Shown: positions 33,851-44,773 of the stretch, one piece after another | Layout: each line of letters opens with the position of its first letter | Position numbering within the stretch: position 1 is the stretch's first letter | Source: Luidia sarsii | Lineage: Eukaryota > Echinodermata > Asteroidea > Paxillosida > Luidiidae | Length of the DNA stretch: 64,000 bases | Direction of reading: 5' to 3' | Assembly (NCBI GenBank): GCA_949987565.1 | Contig: OX465104.1 | Location: 4,521,052-4,585,051 of the forward strand | The notes under the pieces: generated by a model | Databases searched by the model: none | Told to the model about the DNA's origin: nothing | Seen by the model: the letters and a program-made list of their open reading frames with translations, nothing else | Program-made: the position numbers and the translations under genes

Positions 33851-34137
33851 TTTCTGTTCAGATCTCTGGGGGAAGTAATTGCCTGCTAATATCCCTCTAT
33901 CTAAGGCTTGCTAAGCTAACAACAAACATAGTTATTTAGTAGATATCGTTCCAACATATGTCCACAAGGTGTACAAATGTAGGAAAGAGAACACAATTTC
34001 ACCATTTATAGTTGGAAGACCTTTCCATTTTATGACGTTGAAATGGTCTTCTAAAAATGCAAACTTCAGATCTTACAAGATTGATATACAAAAATGTTGC
34101 AAACTGCTTACTGACTAAAATTACCAAAATGCAAATT

Positions 34138-34282
34138 TCAAAATTTAGTGGGCCTGATGTTTCGATCCTAGTGGGACCTTTCTCAAAGGCAGAGTGTAAT
34201 TGATTTGTGAATGTATTATCAATGACTTTTGACAATCTTACAAGATTGTCAAAAGTCATGGGTAATACATTCACAAATCAAG
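34138..34282. repeat. Penelope-end motif followed by a perfect hairpin
   Basis: 34138-34195 carries the inverted GGGCCTGATGTTTCGATCCT/AGTGGGACCTTTCTCAAAGG motif. At 34201-34282, GATTTGTGAATGTATTA..CAATGACTTTTGACAATCTT is followed by its inverted copy, a hairpin of nearly 40-bp arms. Confidence 0.75.
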
Positions 34283-36589
34283 AATGATGAGTCAAGTTTT
34301 TGAAATATACCGGTATGTATGGGTTAAAAATATTACAACCATTAAATCAACTTAAATATTGCTCACTATGACAAACTATTCAGATAGTAAAAAAAAAAAA
34401 TACAATATCAAAGTGAAGTTACCGGTACTCCACCAATGACCAATGTAAGTCAAATAGTCAATGCAAAAACAAATAATAAATATATAAAATATTAAATATA
34501 TAATTATTTTATCAAAATCAATCCCCCGAACTTTGGTCCCGTTTCCAAAACATGGCTTAGGCTCCGGCTTTGTCTTTCTTTCATTTGTCAATTTCTAAGC
34601 ACAAGGCATAAAAACATGAGGCATTTGGCTTCGTTTTTTAATGCTACAACTTCAACAAAGAACTCCAACCTGTGTTTTCAGCTTTTGGATAACAGAGACA
34701 AAGCTGGGGCTGAAGCCTAAGCCAGGTTTTGGAAACTGATGAACTAATTTAACTCATTAAAGTTTGTGAAAAGTATTTTACACTCAATAACGGTACATAG
34801 AATTCAGGGATTAAAATTTCATAGGAATGGCCATTTACTTAAGATTTGCTGATAGATTGTTAAGTGGAAAAGACTGGTCTTTATTTCCAGGTTATCATTG
34901 AAGTGAGTGCATGGCCCACATCCAACAATCAAATTAATAAACTGGGAGGTTAATGAGCAGCATTTCAGGAGTAATCAATATATCTGTACTTATTTGGTTC
35001 ATAATTGCACATAACCTAAGCTGTTGTGAACCACTGATTGGCCCATAATAATTCCTTTCATAGATAGTACCTGTACAGTATACTTATTGACGTTATTGTA
35101 CATTACAACCTGACTCTGGTCACACTGCACAGGATATTGTTCACTTGAGCACACCATAAAACAAATGCTTCAGAAAAATGTTCATCGTACATGACTCAGG
35201 ATAGAATAATTCTACACAGTTAAATCAAACTGATAGTAACTCATATGCTGCTAACTGCTTGCTGACTTCAATGACCAAATATAGGAGTCTACAAAAAAAA
35301 ACCCTAGAGGGCAGAAGTCTCAGTAGTAATGAGACCTTTCACCAATGAATGAATGAGTGAATGAGTGAGTGCATGAAAGAAGGGTGGGATGGAGAGGCTA
35401 CATACTACATGTACATGTACATGTACTGAATACTGATGGGTATAATAAGCATTATGAATAGGAAATATTTGATTGTATATTGTGGGAGGGGGTAGGCTGA
35501 TAAAACCTGACAAGTTTGGCTCAGGCAGTGTCTTGAACAACCCCAACGAGTCAATAGATGCATGGAACTGTTAAACCAAAGTCTAGAAGTAGAATGGAAC
35601 ACTTAGTGTACATGCAAAGTCACGCATTACATTAATTGAGGACTTCAGGACAAACCAACCAGTCAAGGATTCAAGCTAGCAATAGATGTGTGGGACTGTT
35701 AAACAGAATGTGAAATACATGCACATGTACATAACATGTATCACATTAATTGAGAATTGTTGCAGGGAAATGGCGTATTGTACATGTATAGTGAGTCTAG
35801 AGTGGAAGATGGAGGTCACACTTTGAGTACAATGACCTCTGACCTCAGTAACCAGGGATTACATGCTCAGATTGCCACAGACTGGTGAAGTATGGTGAGG
35901 TTGTCACTCGTAGATTTTGTATCTAGCAGGGAGCGCCTATTGATTTCAATGGCATCCATCAGTATAAGATGCAGGTTACATCTAACAAGGCAGGCTAGGA
36001 AACCACATGGACAAGCCAAAATGTTGAAGACACAATTACTAAATCATCAAAACTCAGAGCATTACATCAATTGACATTCATGAGTCAAGTCACATTTCCT
36101 GGCTTCATATAGGAAGAGAGATGTCAATTTGATGAGGACAGGAATGAAGGTCAGTCAAAGAGGCCATTAAGAATTATAGATGGGACAAAGAGGGCCTTCT
36201 TTCAACAATACATCAGCCAAAAGAAAAAAACTTGGCAGGAAAAGAAAACAATAATTATAATACTGAACTTAAATATTGGCAAGAAAAAAGTATGAGAGGA
36301 AAGTCTTACAACAGTCTACAATTTCTGTAGGAGGAATGATATTGACCTTTGGGTAGATGATGTGATCATTAGACAAAGGTTATCTGATCAAAGAGGATTT
36401 GTACCTGGCAGGGACAGCCTTAGGTTTATGGGCACATTGTGGGGACCTGGTTAAAGAATCAGTGAAGTCTGGGTGCCTTGGGTCGGTAACAGACCTCCCC
36501 AAATAAGTGCGTTGGGTTTTTTTTGCCAGGAGCGCCTGCTTCCTGTTGCACTCAGATGGTCCCCCATGGAGGATTGTTCTTTACTTCTG
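34283..36589. other. non-coding stretch
   Basis: No exon, RNA gene or clear transposon was recognised. Short ACATGTAC palindromes occur near 35,405 and 35,720. The expected NAT9 N-terminal exon was searched for on the minus strand and not seen. Confidence 0.4.
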
Positions 36590-37044
36590 TGGTGTGGTGT
36601 ATGGGGAGTGCTGTATGGTTTGTGGTGAGTAGTGAGTGGAATGTGGTGTATGGTATGTATTGTACTGAGAACTCTAAACAGTGCCTACAGTGAAGCACCC
36701 TCCATCTGACCTGGACATTGACAACTTCTTCTCAGGAAGCATGGAGGGTGACCTGGCCATCTCTGGCAACAGTGGTCAAATCTCCACCCTCTGGTCAAGA
36801 GCACGGGCAGCTGCAACGCGGTTGAAGGTCACCATCCTGGGAGCCCTCTCTGCCTCAGTCATGGCATCCATCCCCCAAAGACAATCACCACTGCCCTGAC
36901 TACCGAGACCTCTACACAGCCAAACTACTACTTGACATATTTTTATGAAAGGTTTTATATATCCCTAATTTCTATTTATCAACTTTGTTTTATATAAATG
37001 TTCTATTGATACATGATATATTTTTAATAAACTTCTTTGTGTGT
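36590..37044 (+). repeat. left edge of the U2 repeat region
   Basis: 36590-36660 (GTGGTGTATGG, TGGTTTGTGGTGAGTAGTGA, GGAATGTGGTGTATGGTATG) resembles the spacer at 43,240-43,325 in the array units. An open frame at 36681-36899 is followed by AT-rich sequence; I do not recognise its product. Confidence 0.45.
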
Positions 37045-37070
37045 GCTTCTCAGCCTTTTGGCTAAGATCA
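37045..37070 (+). ncRNA. U2 snRNA 5' fragment (retrotransposon target)
   Basis: GCTTCTCAGCCTTTTGGCTAAGATCA matches U2 nt 4-29 with one change (C to A in TCTCGG). The match stops and the 5' UTR of a Tx1-like element follows, as at a target-specific 5' junction. Confidence 0.7.
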
Positions 37071-38252
37071 CGTGGAAGCTTTTTCACACGGTCTGACCCA
37101 AGCTCTCTCTCCTTTTCTCCTTTCCTATTACCCAGAAGCGATCCCTCTTTTTCCCAACACCCCGTGGACTGATGCCGGGCCTTTCCCCCCAACACGGGTG
37201 AGGGAAGCTCTACCTAACGATCCAGCGCTCTCAAAGCTAACCTTTCTTTCTCCCCTTTTCTCTCTCTCCTTCTTTTAGCTTTCGTGTTTCCTCCTTTTTT
37301 TTCTCCTTTGGAGTTTTAAGGTGAGGCTCCCATTCTTTTCTTCATCTTTCAACTCCCTTTCTTTCCCTTGTTTTTCCTCTATTTTTTCCTTCGGCTGCAT
37401 GGAGCATGCCGTACCGCAAAGCGGATTGCGCGCTGCTCCTGCAGTTCGAAGTTCCAACTCCTGTTGATGATGTTTTTGTTCTCCTGCGCGAGAGGGGGGT
37501 GGTCAGCCGTGACCACTTGGCCGCGCTGCAGCCCCTCCCTCCCAAGCAGTTCGATGTAGTTTTCAAGTCTCCGGACTTTTTGCGTAGCTTTGGCCCCAAG
37601 CTGGGAGACATTCCTCGGTGCACCACCACCTACACCGGGGGAGTCTCCACAGTAACTCTACTGTACGTAGACATGGGGGTAGACGACAGGATCATCAGTA
37701 CGGTGAGGTTCTCGCTGGTAGGTTTTGTACCTACCAGGGTGAGCCCACCGGCTACAATGGCACCCGGCAGTATAAAGTCCGCATAAGATCAAACATACCT
37801 TCGGTTCTCCGCATCGGGTCGCGGAACGCTTGGGTGTCCTACCTTGGACAGAAGCGGACCTGCGCCCAGTGCGGGGCAGAGGGGCACGTGGCCAAGCATT
37901 GCTCCTTGGTCACGTGTTTCAAATGTTTGCAGGTGGGGCACTCTGTTAGGGAGTGCCCCAACAGCGCCAAGTGTACGGCATGCGGAGAGACTGTGGCAGG
38001 AGAAGAAGTCTGGAGATGTCAGTGGTCTGGGAGTGAAGGATGTCCAGAAGAAGTGCGACAGGTTTTTGGCCAGGAGTGGCCATGACTCTGTTTTTGTCAT
38101 TTTTTAATGATCATAATGTTTGCATGTCTGTATCTTTTATAGTGACTTTTAATGTTTAAGATGTTATCAGATGTTTAAGATATTTAAAGATATTTCAAGA
38201 TGTTTTATAGTGACTTGTAATCTTTAAGATGCTTGAAAAACTAGCCTCAGCT
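37071..38252 (+). pseudogene. internally deleted Tx1-like element
   Basis: A 5' UTR is followed by gag from ATG 37406 (CALLLQFE, GVVSRDHLAALQPLPP, FGPKLGDIPRC, GGVSTVTLLYVDMGVDD). A small deletion near 37,697, where the RRLSEYGEV block should be, shifts the frame; gag then continues as GEVLAGRFCTYQGEP, SVLRIGSRNAWVSYLGQKRT and CCHC knuckles (CAQCGAEGHVAKHC, CFKCLQVGHSVREC). At about 37,995 the sequence jumps to the distal end of ORF2 (KKCDRFLARSGHDS) and a 3' tail with repeated TTTAAGAT. No endonuclease or RT remains. Confidence 0.75.
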
Positions 38253-38282
38253 GATTGCTTCTAGGGCCTGATGGCTAAGATC
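38253..38282 (+). ncRNA. U2-like snRNA 5' fragment
   Basis: GATTGCTTCTAGGGCCTGATGGCTAAGATC resembles the 5' end of the variant U2 of the array (shared CCTGATGG loop). It sits exactly between the 3' tail of one element and the 5' UTR of the next, as a target-site duplication would. Confidence 0.7.
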
Positions 38283-39720
38283 TTCTTGGTCACCCCCTCT
38301 CCTTTCTACCGTGAAGAAACCGACATGCCGACATGCGATCGCCTTTTCTCCCAACACCCTGTGGATGCATGCTGAGCTTAGGCTCTAACACAGGTGAGGG
38401 AGTAACCTTTGTTCTCGCTTAATTGCTGTTTCTTTCTTCTTTTTTTTTTTTTTTTGCAAAAGAAACGCTTTTTACTTTCGTTCCTTATTTCCACGGCCCC
38501 AGGGGAGGCCGCTCTTTCCTTTTTCTTTTTTTCTTTTTCCTCCGCTGCTGCAGGAGACATGCCCAGTCGAAAGTCGCACTGTGCGCTGCTCCTGCAGTAT
38601 GAGGACGTCACTTTACCTGAAAAGATTTTCAGTCATCTTCGGGAGAGGGGGGTTGTGACGTGCGACCATTTAGCCGCGCTCTAGCCTCTTCCACCGAAGA
38701 AGTTTGATGTTGTGTTTTAAGTCGCCGGAACTCCCTGGCATGGAGGAACAGTCCCCTGCGGGCGCGTCTGAGGCAGCGGCCCCGATGATTGGCTCTGATG
38801 AGCTGGTCAGAGGGGAAGCGGCCGAGGGCTCGCCTCGTGGGGGTGGGAACTCCCAGGAGGAGCCGAGGGACATACAGGCGGAGGCCAGGAGGTTTGTGGA
38901 CACGGTGCCTCTGCCCGGGGGTGGTGGCCCTGCCATCGCCTGCCCGGCGAAGGGCTGAAGCAGAGTTTGCCATCTGGGTGAACTTGAAGATGTACATCGG
39001 CTCGGATCACAAGGGGCCGGTGCCTGTTCAGGTCGCCTGCCCTTTCTGCACTGCAAAGCCCGAGGCCTGGCTGTGGAGAAAACATCTCTCTATCCCTCTG
39101 CTGCGGGAGTCATGCCCCTGCGTGTTGGACAGCCAGCAAGACAGAGTGGGTCATTCTTCTGGTTGCAAGAGGAAATATCGAAATAAGGAGAAAAAGCTGA
39201 TTGTGTTTTGTTGATTTGGAGAAAGCATTTGATAAAGAGTATGAGGAAAGTGATGGAGGGGACGATGAGGAAGAGCAGTATAGCAGAGGCATTGTTTAGA
39301 GCATTGATGAGTTTGTACTGTATGTAGTTAGAGTTGGGTCTGAGTTGTCTGAGAAGTGGATGTGCACCAAGGTTCTGTGTTGTTGTCGATGATATTTGCA
39401 ATTGAGATTGGAGTTGTGCATGGTTGTATTTCCACTTACATGTACACCAGGGGAGTCACCATCGGGTATTACATGTAGGTCCTCGGTCCGGCGTTCCGCC
39501 TCACCCTGGGGGCGGTTCTCTTTGCCGAGGGGCTCGCTCCTAAAAACCCCCGTTCCCTTTTCGTCTGGTACGTGATCGCAACGGTGAAGTGGAAAATCTG
39601 GAGTACACGCTGTCAGGCACTCTATGAGCGCCAACACCTTGACAGGGAGTCTGTTCTGCGCATCTGTAGGACCTTCATCTAAGGGCCTTCATCTTAAGGT
39701 GGACCTACAGCGCCTTTCTT
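38283..39720 (+). pseudogene. rearranged Tx1-like element remnants
   Basis: In order: 5' UTR; gag N-terminal fragment from ATG 38560 (CALLLQYEDVTLPEKIF, then a stop at 38,682); a GC-rich open stretch (38704-38958) followed by FAIWVNLKMYIGSDHKGPVP; a degraded RT motif-A-like VDLEKAFDK after a one-base shift near 39,210; and an ORF2 C-terminal piece at about 39,480-39,690 (LGAVLFAEGLAPKNPRSLFV, TVKWKIWSTRCQAL). The pieces are from at least two element copies. Confidence 0.6.
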
Positions 39721-40689
39721 GCCACATGGGATGTGGGAGGCGGTCTCTTCAGTATTTACAAAGTGAGGGAGTACCTTTTGTTCTCGCTTAATTGCTGTTT
39801 CGTCCTTTTTTTTTGTTATTCGCAAAAAAAAAACGCTTTTTACTTTCGTTCCTTATTTCCACGGCCCCAGGGGAGGCCGCTCATTCCTTTACTTTTTTCT
39901 TATCCTCCGCTGCTGCAGGAGACATGCCCAGTCGAAAGACCGACTGTGCGCTGCTCCTGCAGTATGAGGAAGTTACTTCGCCTGAAAAGATTTTCGGTCA
40001 TCTTCGGGAGAAGGGGGGTTGTGACGCGCAACCATTTGGCCGCGCTCCAGCCTCTTCCCCCAAAGAAATTTGATGTAGTATTTAAGTCGACCGGATCTCC
40101 TCTGGCGATTTAGCCCCAAGCTTAAGGACATCCATGGGTGTACATCCAATTACACCGGTGGTGTCTCCATGGTCACTATTTTGTACGTTGACCTTGGGGT
40201 AGATGACAAGATTGTCTGCAGGCGGTTGTCGGAGTACGGGGAGGTGATCGTTGGTATGTATTGTACCTACCAGGGTGAGCCGACCGTCTTTAACGGCACC
40301 CGCCAGTACCGCATGCAGATTAAGTCTAACATTCCTTGGGTCCTCCGTATCGGGAGTAGGAACGCCTGGGTGTCTTACTCGGGACAAAAGCGGACCTGCG
40401 CCCGGTGCGGGGCTGAGGGGCATGTGGCCAAGGATTGCTCCTTGGTCACGTGTTTCAAGTGTTTGCAGGTGGGGCATTCCATCAGGGATTGGCCCAACTC
40501 TCGGTTGTGCCCCAACTCCTTCGCCAACAGGGCGTCCCCCTCCAAGGCTTGGGCCTCTACAAGCGTCACTGACAATGATGAGGCCCCTGCACCCCCGCCT
40601 GCGGAGGAAAACAAGTCGTCTTTGGTCTCTCAGTCTTCTGTCCCTTCTGTTTCTCCATCTGTTTCTCCTTCCACTTCTTCCACTCTTCA
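39721..40689 (+). pseudogene. Tx1-like 5' UTR and gag copy with frame breaks
   Basis: ATG at 39924 starts CALLLQYEEVTSPEKIF. An extra base near 40,018 (GGGGGG run) and another change near 40,080 shift the frame. From about 40,110 gag continues (GCTSNYTGGVSMVTILYVDL, DKIVCRRLSEYGEVI, SVLRIG-like block, CARCGAEGHVAKDC, CFKCLQVGHSIRD). The second knuckle is shortened: WPNSRLCPNS lacks the intermediate block found at 42,130. It ends in a Ser/Pro-rich tail. Confidence 0.7.
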
Positions 40690-40833
40690 GTGGCCCATCT
40701 CTCTCCTGAATGTGGACTATAAGATCTTGTCCAAAGTTCTCTGCACCCGTCTGTGCGCCGTCCTGCCCTTCCTTGTGAGTCCCTTTTAGACTTGTGGCGT
40801 CGTGGGTCGCTCAATCCACAACAACGCTTGTCA
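40690..40833 (+). pseudogene. RT fragment fused to gag tail
   Basis: Directly after the gag tail the sequence reads WPISLLNVDYKILSKVLCTR, then a TAG, CGVVGRSIHNNACH. This is the start of the L1/Tx1 RT domain, brought next to gag by deletion of the endonuclease region. It stops at the U2 fragment at 40,834. Confidence 0.75.
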
Positions 40834-40857
40834 CTTCTCGGCCTTTTGGCTAAGATC
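40834..40857 (+). ncRNA. U2 snRNA 5' fragment, canonical sequence
   Basis: CTTCTCGGCCTTTTGGCTAAGATC is an exact match to canonical U2 nt 5-28. It is followed by the element 5' UTR (TTTTCTCTTAGCCGCTTCTC), giving the cleanest 5' insertion junction in the window. Confidence 0.8.
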
Positions 40858-41310
40858 TTTTCTCTTAGCCGCTTCTCCACCTGCCCTTCCCTTGTCTCTT
40901 CCGATAAGCGATCGCCTTTTTCTTTCACCCTGTGGATGCATGCTGAGCTTAGGCTCTAACACAGGTGAGGGAGTAACCTTTGTTCTCGCTTAATTGCTGT
41001 TTCTTTCTTCCTTTCGTTTTTCGCAAAAAAGCGCTTTTTACTTTCGTTCCTTATCTCCACGGCCCCAGGGGAGGCCTCTCTTTCCTTTACCTTTTTTTTT
41101 CCTCCGCTGCTGCAGGAAGCATGCCCAGTCGAAAGTCCGACTGTGCGCTGCTCCTGCAGTATGAGGACGTTACTTTACCTGAAAAGGTTTTTAGTCAGCT
41201 TCGGGAGAGGGGGGTTGTGACGCGCGACCATTTGGCCGCGCTCCAGCCTCTTCCCCCGAAGAAGTTTGACGTTGTGTTTAAGTCGCCGGAACTCCTCCTT
41301 CTTCACCTAC
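40858..41310 (+). pseudogene. Tx1-like 5' UTR plus truncated gag
   Basis: ATG at 41122 begins MPSRKSDCALLLQYEDVTLP and runs to FKSPELL, where it is cut and joined to another copy of the 5' UTR (CTTCACCTACCTTCCCCTAG). The extra ~400 bp explains why this leading unit is longer than the others. Confidence 0.7.
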
Positions 41311-41548
41311 CTTCCCCTAGTCTCATCCGATAAGCGATCGCCTTTTTTCTTCCAACACCCTGTGGATGCATGCTGAGCTTAGGCTCTAACACAGGTGAGG
41401 GAGTAACCTTTGTTCTCGCTTAATTGCCGTTTCTTTCTTCTTTTCGTTTTTCGCAAAAAAGCGCTTTTTACTTTCGTTCCTTATTTCCACGGCCCCAGGG
41501 GAGGCCGCTCTTTCCTTTACTTTTCTTTCCTCCGCTGCTGCAGGAAGC

Positions 41549-42332
41549 ATGCCGGGTCGTAAGTCCGACTGTGCGCTGCTCCTGCAGTATGAGGTAGTTA
41601 CTTCACCTGAGAAAGTTTTTAGTGAGCTTCGGGAGAGGGGTGTTGTGACGCGCGACCATTTGGCCGCGCTCCAACCTCTTCCCCCGAAGAAGTTTGACGT
41701 TGTGTTCAAGTCGCCGGAACTCCTCCGGCGTTTTGGCCCCAAGCTTGGAGATATTCATGGGTGTACATCCAATTACACCGGTGGTGTCTCCATGGTCACT
41801 ATTTTGTATGTTGACCTTGGGGTAGACGACAAGATTGTTCGTAGGCGATTGTCGGAGTACGGGGAGGTGATCGCTGGTAGGTATTGTACCTACCAGGGTG
41901 AGCCGACTGTCTTTAACGGCACCCGCCAGTACCGTATGCGTATCAAATCTAACATACCTTCTGTCCTCCGTATCGGGAGTAGGAACGCCTGGGTATCTTA
42001 CCCTGGTCAAAAGCGGACCTGCGCCCGGTGCGGGGCCGAGGGGCACGTGGCAAAAGGATTGCTCCTTGGTCACGTGTTTTAAGTGCTTACAGGTGGGGCA
42101 TTCCATTAGGGATTTCCCCAACGTTTCTAAGTGCACGTCCTGCGGGGAGACGGGGCACAACTTTCGGTTGTGCCCCAACTCCTTCGCCAACAGGGCGTCC
42201 CCCTCCAAGGCTTGGGCCTCAACCAGCGTCCCTGACGATGACGAGGCCCCTGCAGAGGAAAACTTCAAGTCGCCGTCGGTCTCTATGTCTTCTGTCCTTT
42301 CTGTTTCTCCTTCCACTTCCACTCCGCAGTGA
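41549..42332 (+). pseudogene. gag (ORF1) of Tx1-like element, best-preserved copy
   Basis: MPGRKSDCALLLQYEVVTSP opens an RRM-like N-terminal region (GVVTRDHLAALQPLPP, FGPKLGDIHGC, GGVSMVTILYVDLGVDD, RRLSEYGEVIAG) followed by SVLRIGSRNAWVSYPGQKRT. The first CCHC knuckle is interrupted by a one-base insertion (GTGGCAAAAGGATT near 42,050), which ends the frame at 42,082. The other frame continues CFKCLQVGHSIRDF, CTSCGETGHNFRLC and an acidic Ser-rich tail to 42,332. Unlike the array copies, this one still has the sense codon where they carry TAG. In non-LTR elements such a protein binds element RNA. Confidence 0.8.
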
Positions 42333-42726
42333 AAATTGAGGTATAGGCAGATATAGATGAAGGAGGGAATTTATAACTTGAGTTCTATCTGTAGTTTAGT
42401 TTAGTGGTGGTCATTAATACAGTTCTCCTTTCTTTCCTTTATTACGTTGCCCCCATTTATCCCCTTCCCCCCTCACTCAAAAAGCAAGTCAACTCTGTAC
42501 TTTTCATCCTTGGTACATGTAGGTAGTACTGCATTACACCTAAAACAGTGAGCTGACTGTCTTCAATGGCACCTGCCAGTACAGAATGCGGATTAAATTA
42601 GGTCCAGGAATGCCTGGGTGTCCTACCCAGAACAGAAGCGAAGCAGAGATGAGGGATGCATAAGGGGTTACATGGACAACGAAAATTAAGAAATTGAGGT
42701 ATAGGTAAAACAGATGAAGGAAGAAA

Positions 42727-42756
42727 GTTCTATCTTTGGTTTAAATTATTTTCCCC
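42727..42756 (-). promoter_or_regulatory. snRNA 3' box of the U2-like gene
   Basis: The minus strand reads ATTTAAACCAAAGATAGAAC about 9-35 bases after the U2-like 3' end. It fits the metazoan snRNA 3' box consensus GTTT-N(0-3)-AAA-R-NN-AGA at AAAGATAGA. It is present after every array copy at the same spacing. Confidence 0.7.
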
Positions 42757-42764
42757 GAAGGGAA

Positions 42765-42952
42765 GTGGGCCGAACCCTGGCAATAGTGCTAAACCAGGCC
42801 AACCCGTGGTCAGGAAAGAGCAAGCTCTTTTACCATGACCAGGTTACAAAAATCAGATTAAAATCATGGCTGCTCAATGAGCAGCGTTTCAGATTTTATT
42901 CTGAAAAGAACAGATACTACACATGATCTTAGCCATCAGGCCGAGAAGCGAT
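42765..42952 (-). ncRNA. variant U2 snRNA gene, copy 1
   Basis: 188 nt, the same length as vertebrate U2. The 5' end ATCGCTTCTCGGCC and GGCTAAGATCATGTGTAGTA...TCTGTTCTT are near-canonical, including the U6-pairing nucleotides and the branch-point recognition GUAGUA. Loop I is UGAU instead of UUUU. Further 3' the bases diverge but the structure holds: stem IIa UUUCAG/CUGAAA, stem IIb GCUGCUC/GAGCAGC, Sm-like site GAUUUUUG, stem III GGUCA...AAAGAGC-UU-GCUCUUU...UGACC, stem IV CCUGG/CCAGG. A 3' box follows. It is antisense to the retrotransposon pieces of the unit. As the base component of the U2 snRNP it would recognise intron branch points; whether this variant is used is inference. Confidence 0.85.
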
Positions 42953-43562
42953 ACCAAGAAATTGTTTCCTAACTTAATCAGATTCAGGAATTGGTCCACT
43001 GGACACAGTTGTTTACTTCTTACACCGATTCAATCCAAAAATTGTACTCAACCCAACACTAATGTAGAAAAGGTAAACATTAGACAAGATTCCCATCCTC
43101 ATTTTCCCTTAAAAAATTAACACAAGTCTAGAAATACTGCATTTTACTGGAATTTGAAAGAAATCTAATACAGCAGATTGTGGCATGCTCAGTACTGGCT
43201 GCATTATGAGGGCAGAGGTCAAGGTATTGTTGTGTGGTCACTGAGGCATGGGGTCAGTGTGGTGTGTGTTGCATGAGGAGTGGTGAGTGGTTTGTGGTGA
43301 ATGGAATGTGGTGTATGGTACATGTACAAATACTATGCAAATACCCCCCAGGTGGGTCCAGACACAACTCAAGCATAGAGGCTCAAGTAACAACCCATCA
43401 AGAAAGGTAAAGAAGAAAGTTCACTAAAGAAGTCAAAAAGTTGCTGGACCCAGTCCTTACATGTACACCTAAATGCCGTCAACAGATTTCCTAGGCTTTG
43501 GTCAGCCTTGCCAGTTGAATTCCGAAACTCCCTGATTTTAACTTCCTTGTCTTGTTTTAAAA

Positions 43563-44235
43563 GAACACTCCAACTTCTGGGACCTCCTGGGCCCAGACCT
43601 TCTTGGGGTCATTGCGGCCGCTTTCGAGCTGCGGGCCCTTCCGGCTTCTCAGAGGTGTGGCATCGTCACCCTCTTGAATAAGTCGGGGGACCTGCTCCTC
43701 CCCAAGAACAAGCGGCCCATCTCTCTCCTGAACGTGGACTATAAGATCTTGTCCAAAGTTCTCTGCACCCGTCTGGGCGCCGTCCTGCCCTTCCTTGTGA
43801 GTCCCTTTCAGACGTGCGGAGTCGTGGGTCGCTCCATCCACGACAACGCTTGTCTGCTGAGGGACTTGGCTTCTTATGTTCAAGACCGTTCCCTTAACTC
43901 TCTTTTAATTTCTTTGGACCAGGAGAAAGCGTTCGACCGTGTCGACTGGTCCTTCCTCCTGGCGACTTTCCAGCGGTTGGGGTTTGGGCCGGGCTTTGTC
44001 CGTTGGCTGGGCATCCTCTGCGAGAATATCTCGTGTTGGACAGCCAGCAAGACAGAGCGGGTCATTCTTCTGTGTCGTGCGACGGCGGCCAACAAGACCT
44101 GGCCCAGTTTACACGAGATTTCGACCTGTTGGACGGCTGGAGGCAGCTCAATCCTGGAGAGCGTTCCTTCACTTGGAGGAATGCCTCAAACTCCATCCAG
44201 AGCCGCCTCGACAGGTTCTATCTGTCTTCTGCTTG
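43563..44235 (+). pseudogene. Tx1-like RT fragment followed by endonuclease fragment, copy 1
   Basis: From 43563 an open frame gives FWDLLGPDLLGVIAAAFELR, CGIVTLLNKSGD, RPISLLNVDYKILSKVL, VVGRSIHDNACLLRDLASYV and motif A SLDQEKAFDRVDW, i.e. the N-terminal part of an L1/Tx1 RT. The YxDD motif is absent. At about 44,075 it changes, in another frame, to the C-terminal end of an APE-type endonuclease (FTRDFDLLDGWRQLNPGERS, FTWRNA, SRLDRFYLSSA). The natural order is endonuclease then RT, so the two were joined by rearrangement. This copy has G at 43,613 where later copies have A. Confidence 0.8.
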
Positions 44236-44773
44236 CCTTCCCGGGGGAGTAACCTTTGTTCTCGCTTAATTGCTGTTTCTTTCTTCTTTTCGTTTTTCGC
44301 AAAAAAGCGCTTTTTACATCGGGTCGCGGAACGCTTGGGTGTCCTACCTTGGAAAGAAGCAGACCTGCGCCCAGTGCGGAGCAGAGGGGCACGTGGCCAA
44401 GGATTGCTCCTTGGTCACGTGTTTCAAATGTCTGCAGGTGGGGCACTCTGTCAGGGAGTGTCCCAACAGCGTCAAGTGCACGTGTGTCCCAACAGTGTCC
44501 CAACAGCGTAACTGTGGCAGGAGAAGAAGTCTGGAGATGTCAGTGGTCTGGGAGTGAAGGATGTCCAGAAGAAGTGCGACAGGTTTTTGGCCAGGAGCGG
44601 CCATGACTCTGTTTTTGTCATTTTTTAATGATCATAATGTTTGCATGTCTGTATCTTTTATAGTGACTTTTAATGTTTAAGATGTTATCAGATGTTTAAG
44701 ATATTTTAAGATATTTCAAGATGTTTTATAGTGACTTGTAATCTTTAAGATGCTTGAAAAACTAGCCTCAGCT
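44236..44773 (+). pseudogene. 5' UTR piece, gag zinc-knuckle piece and 3' tail, copy 1
   Basis: GGAGTAACCTTTGTTCTCGC up to GCGCTTTTTAC is the 5' UTR, joined at 44,314 to the middle of a gag of the 37.4-kb subfamily (IGSRNAWVSYLGKKQTCAQC, CFKCLQVGHSVREC), then to the ORF2 end and TTTAAGAT-rich 3' tail. It encodes KKQTC at the knuckle start. Confidence 0.7.

Larger units (their letters stand above)
41311..44773 (+). repeat. leading, divergent unit of the 3.5-kb array
   Basis: Collinear with the following units but with more differences in its gag part. It shares the diagnostic TCATCCTTGG and AAAATTAAGAAATTG variants with type-B units, and the CACAGGTGAG and CCCGGGGGAG variants with type-A units, so it looks like a hybrid or ancestral unit. 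Confidence 0.8.

Noticed and set aside
36681..36899. 72-codon open frame near the array edge
   Set aside because: No recognisable family; could be exon-like, but no supporting splice or homology signal, so it is left inside the edge repeat entry.
37045..37070. Complete canonical U2 snRNA gene
   Set aside because: The match ends after about 26 nt; stem II, the Sm site and stems III-IV are absent.
42714..42926. Plus-strand 70-codon protein repeated in every unit
   Set aside because: It lies antisense over the U2-like snRNA; its conservation is explained by array identity and the RNA gene.
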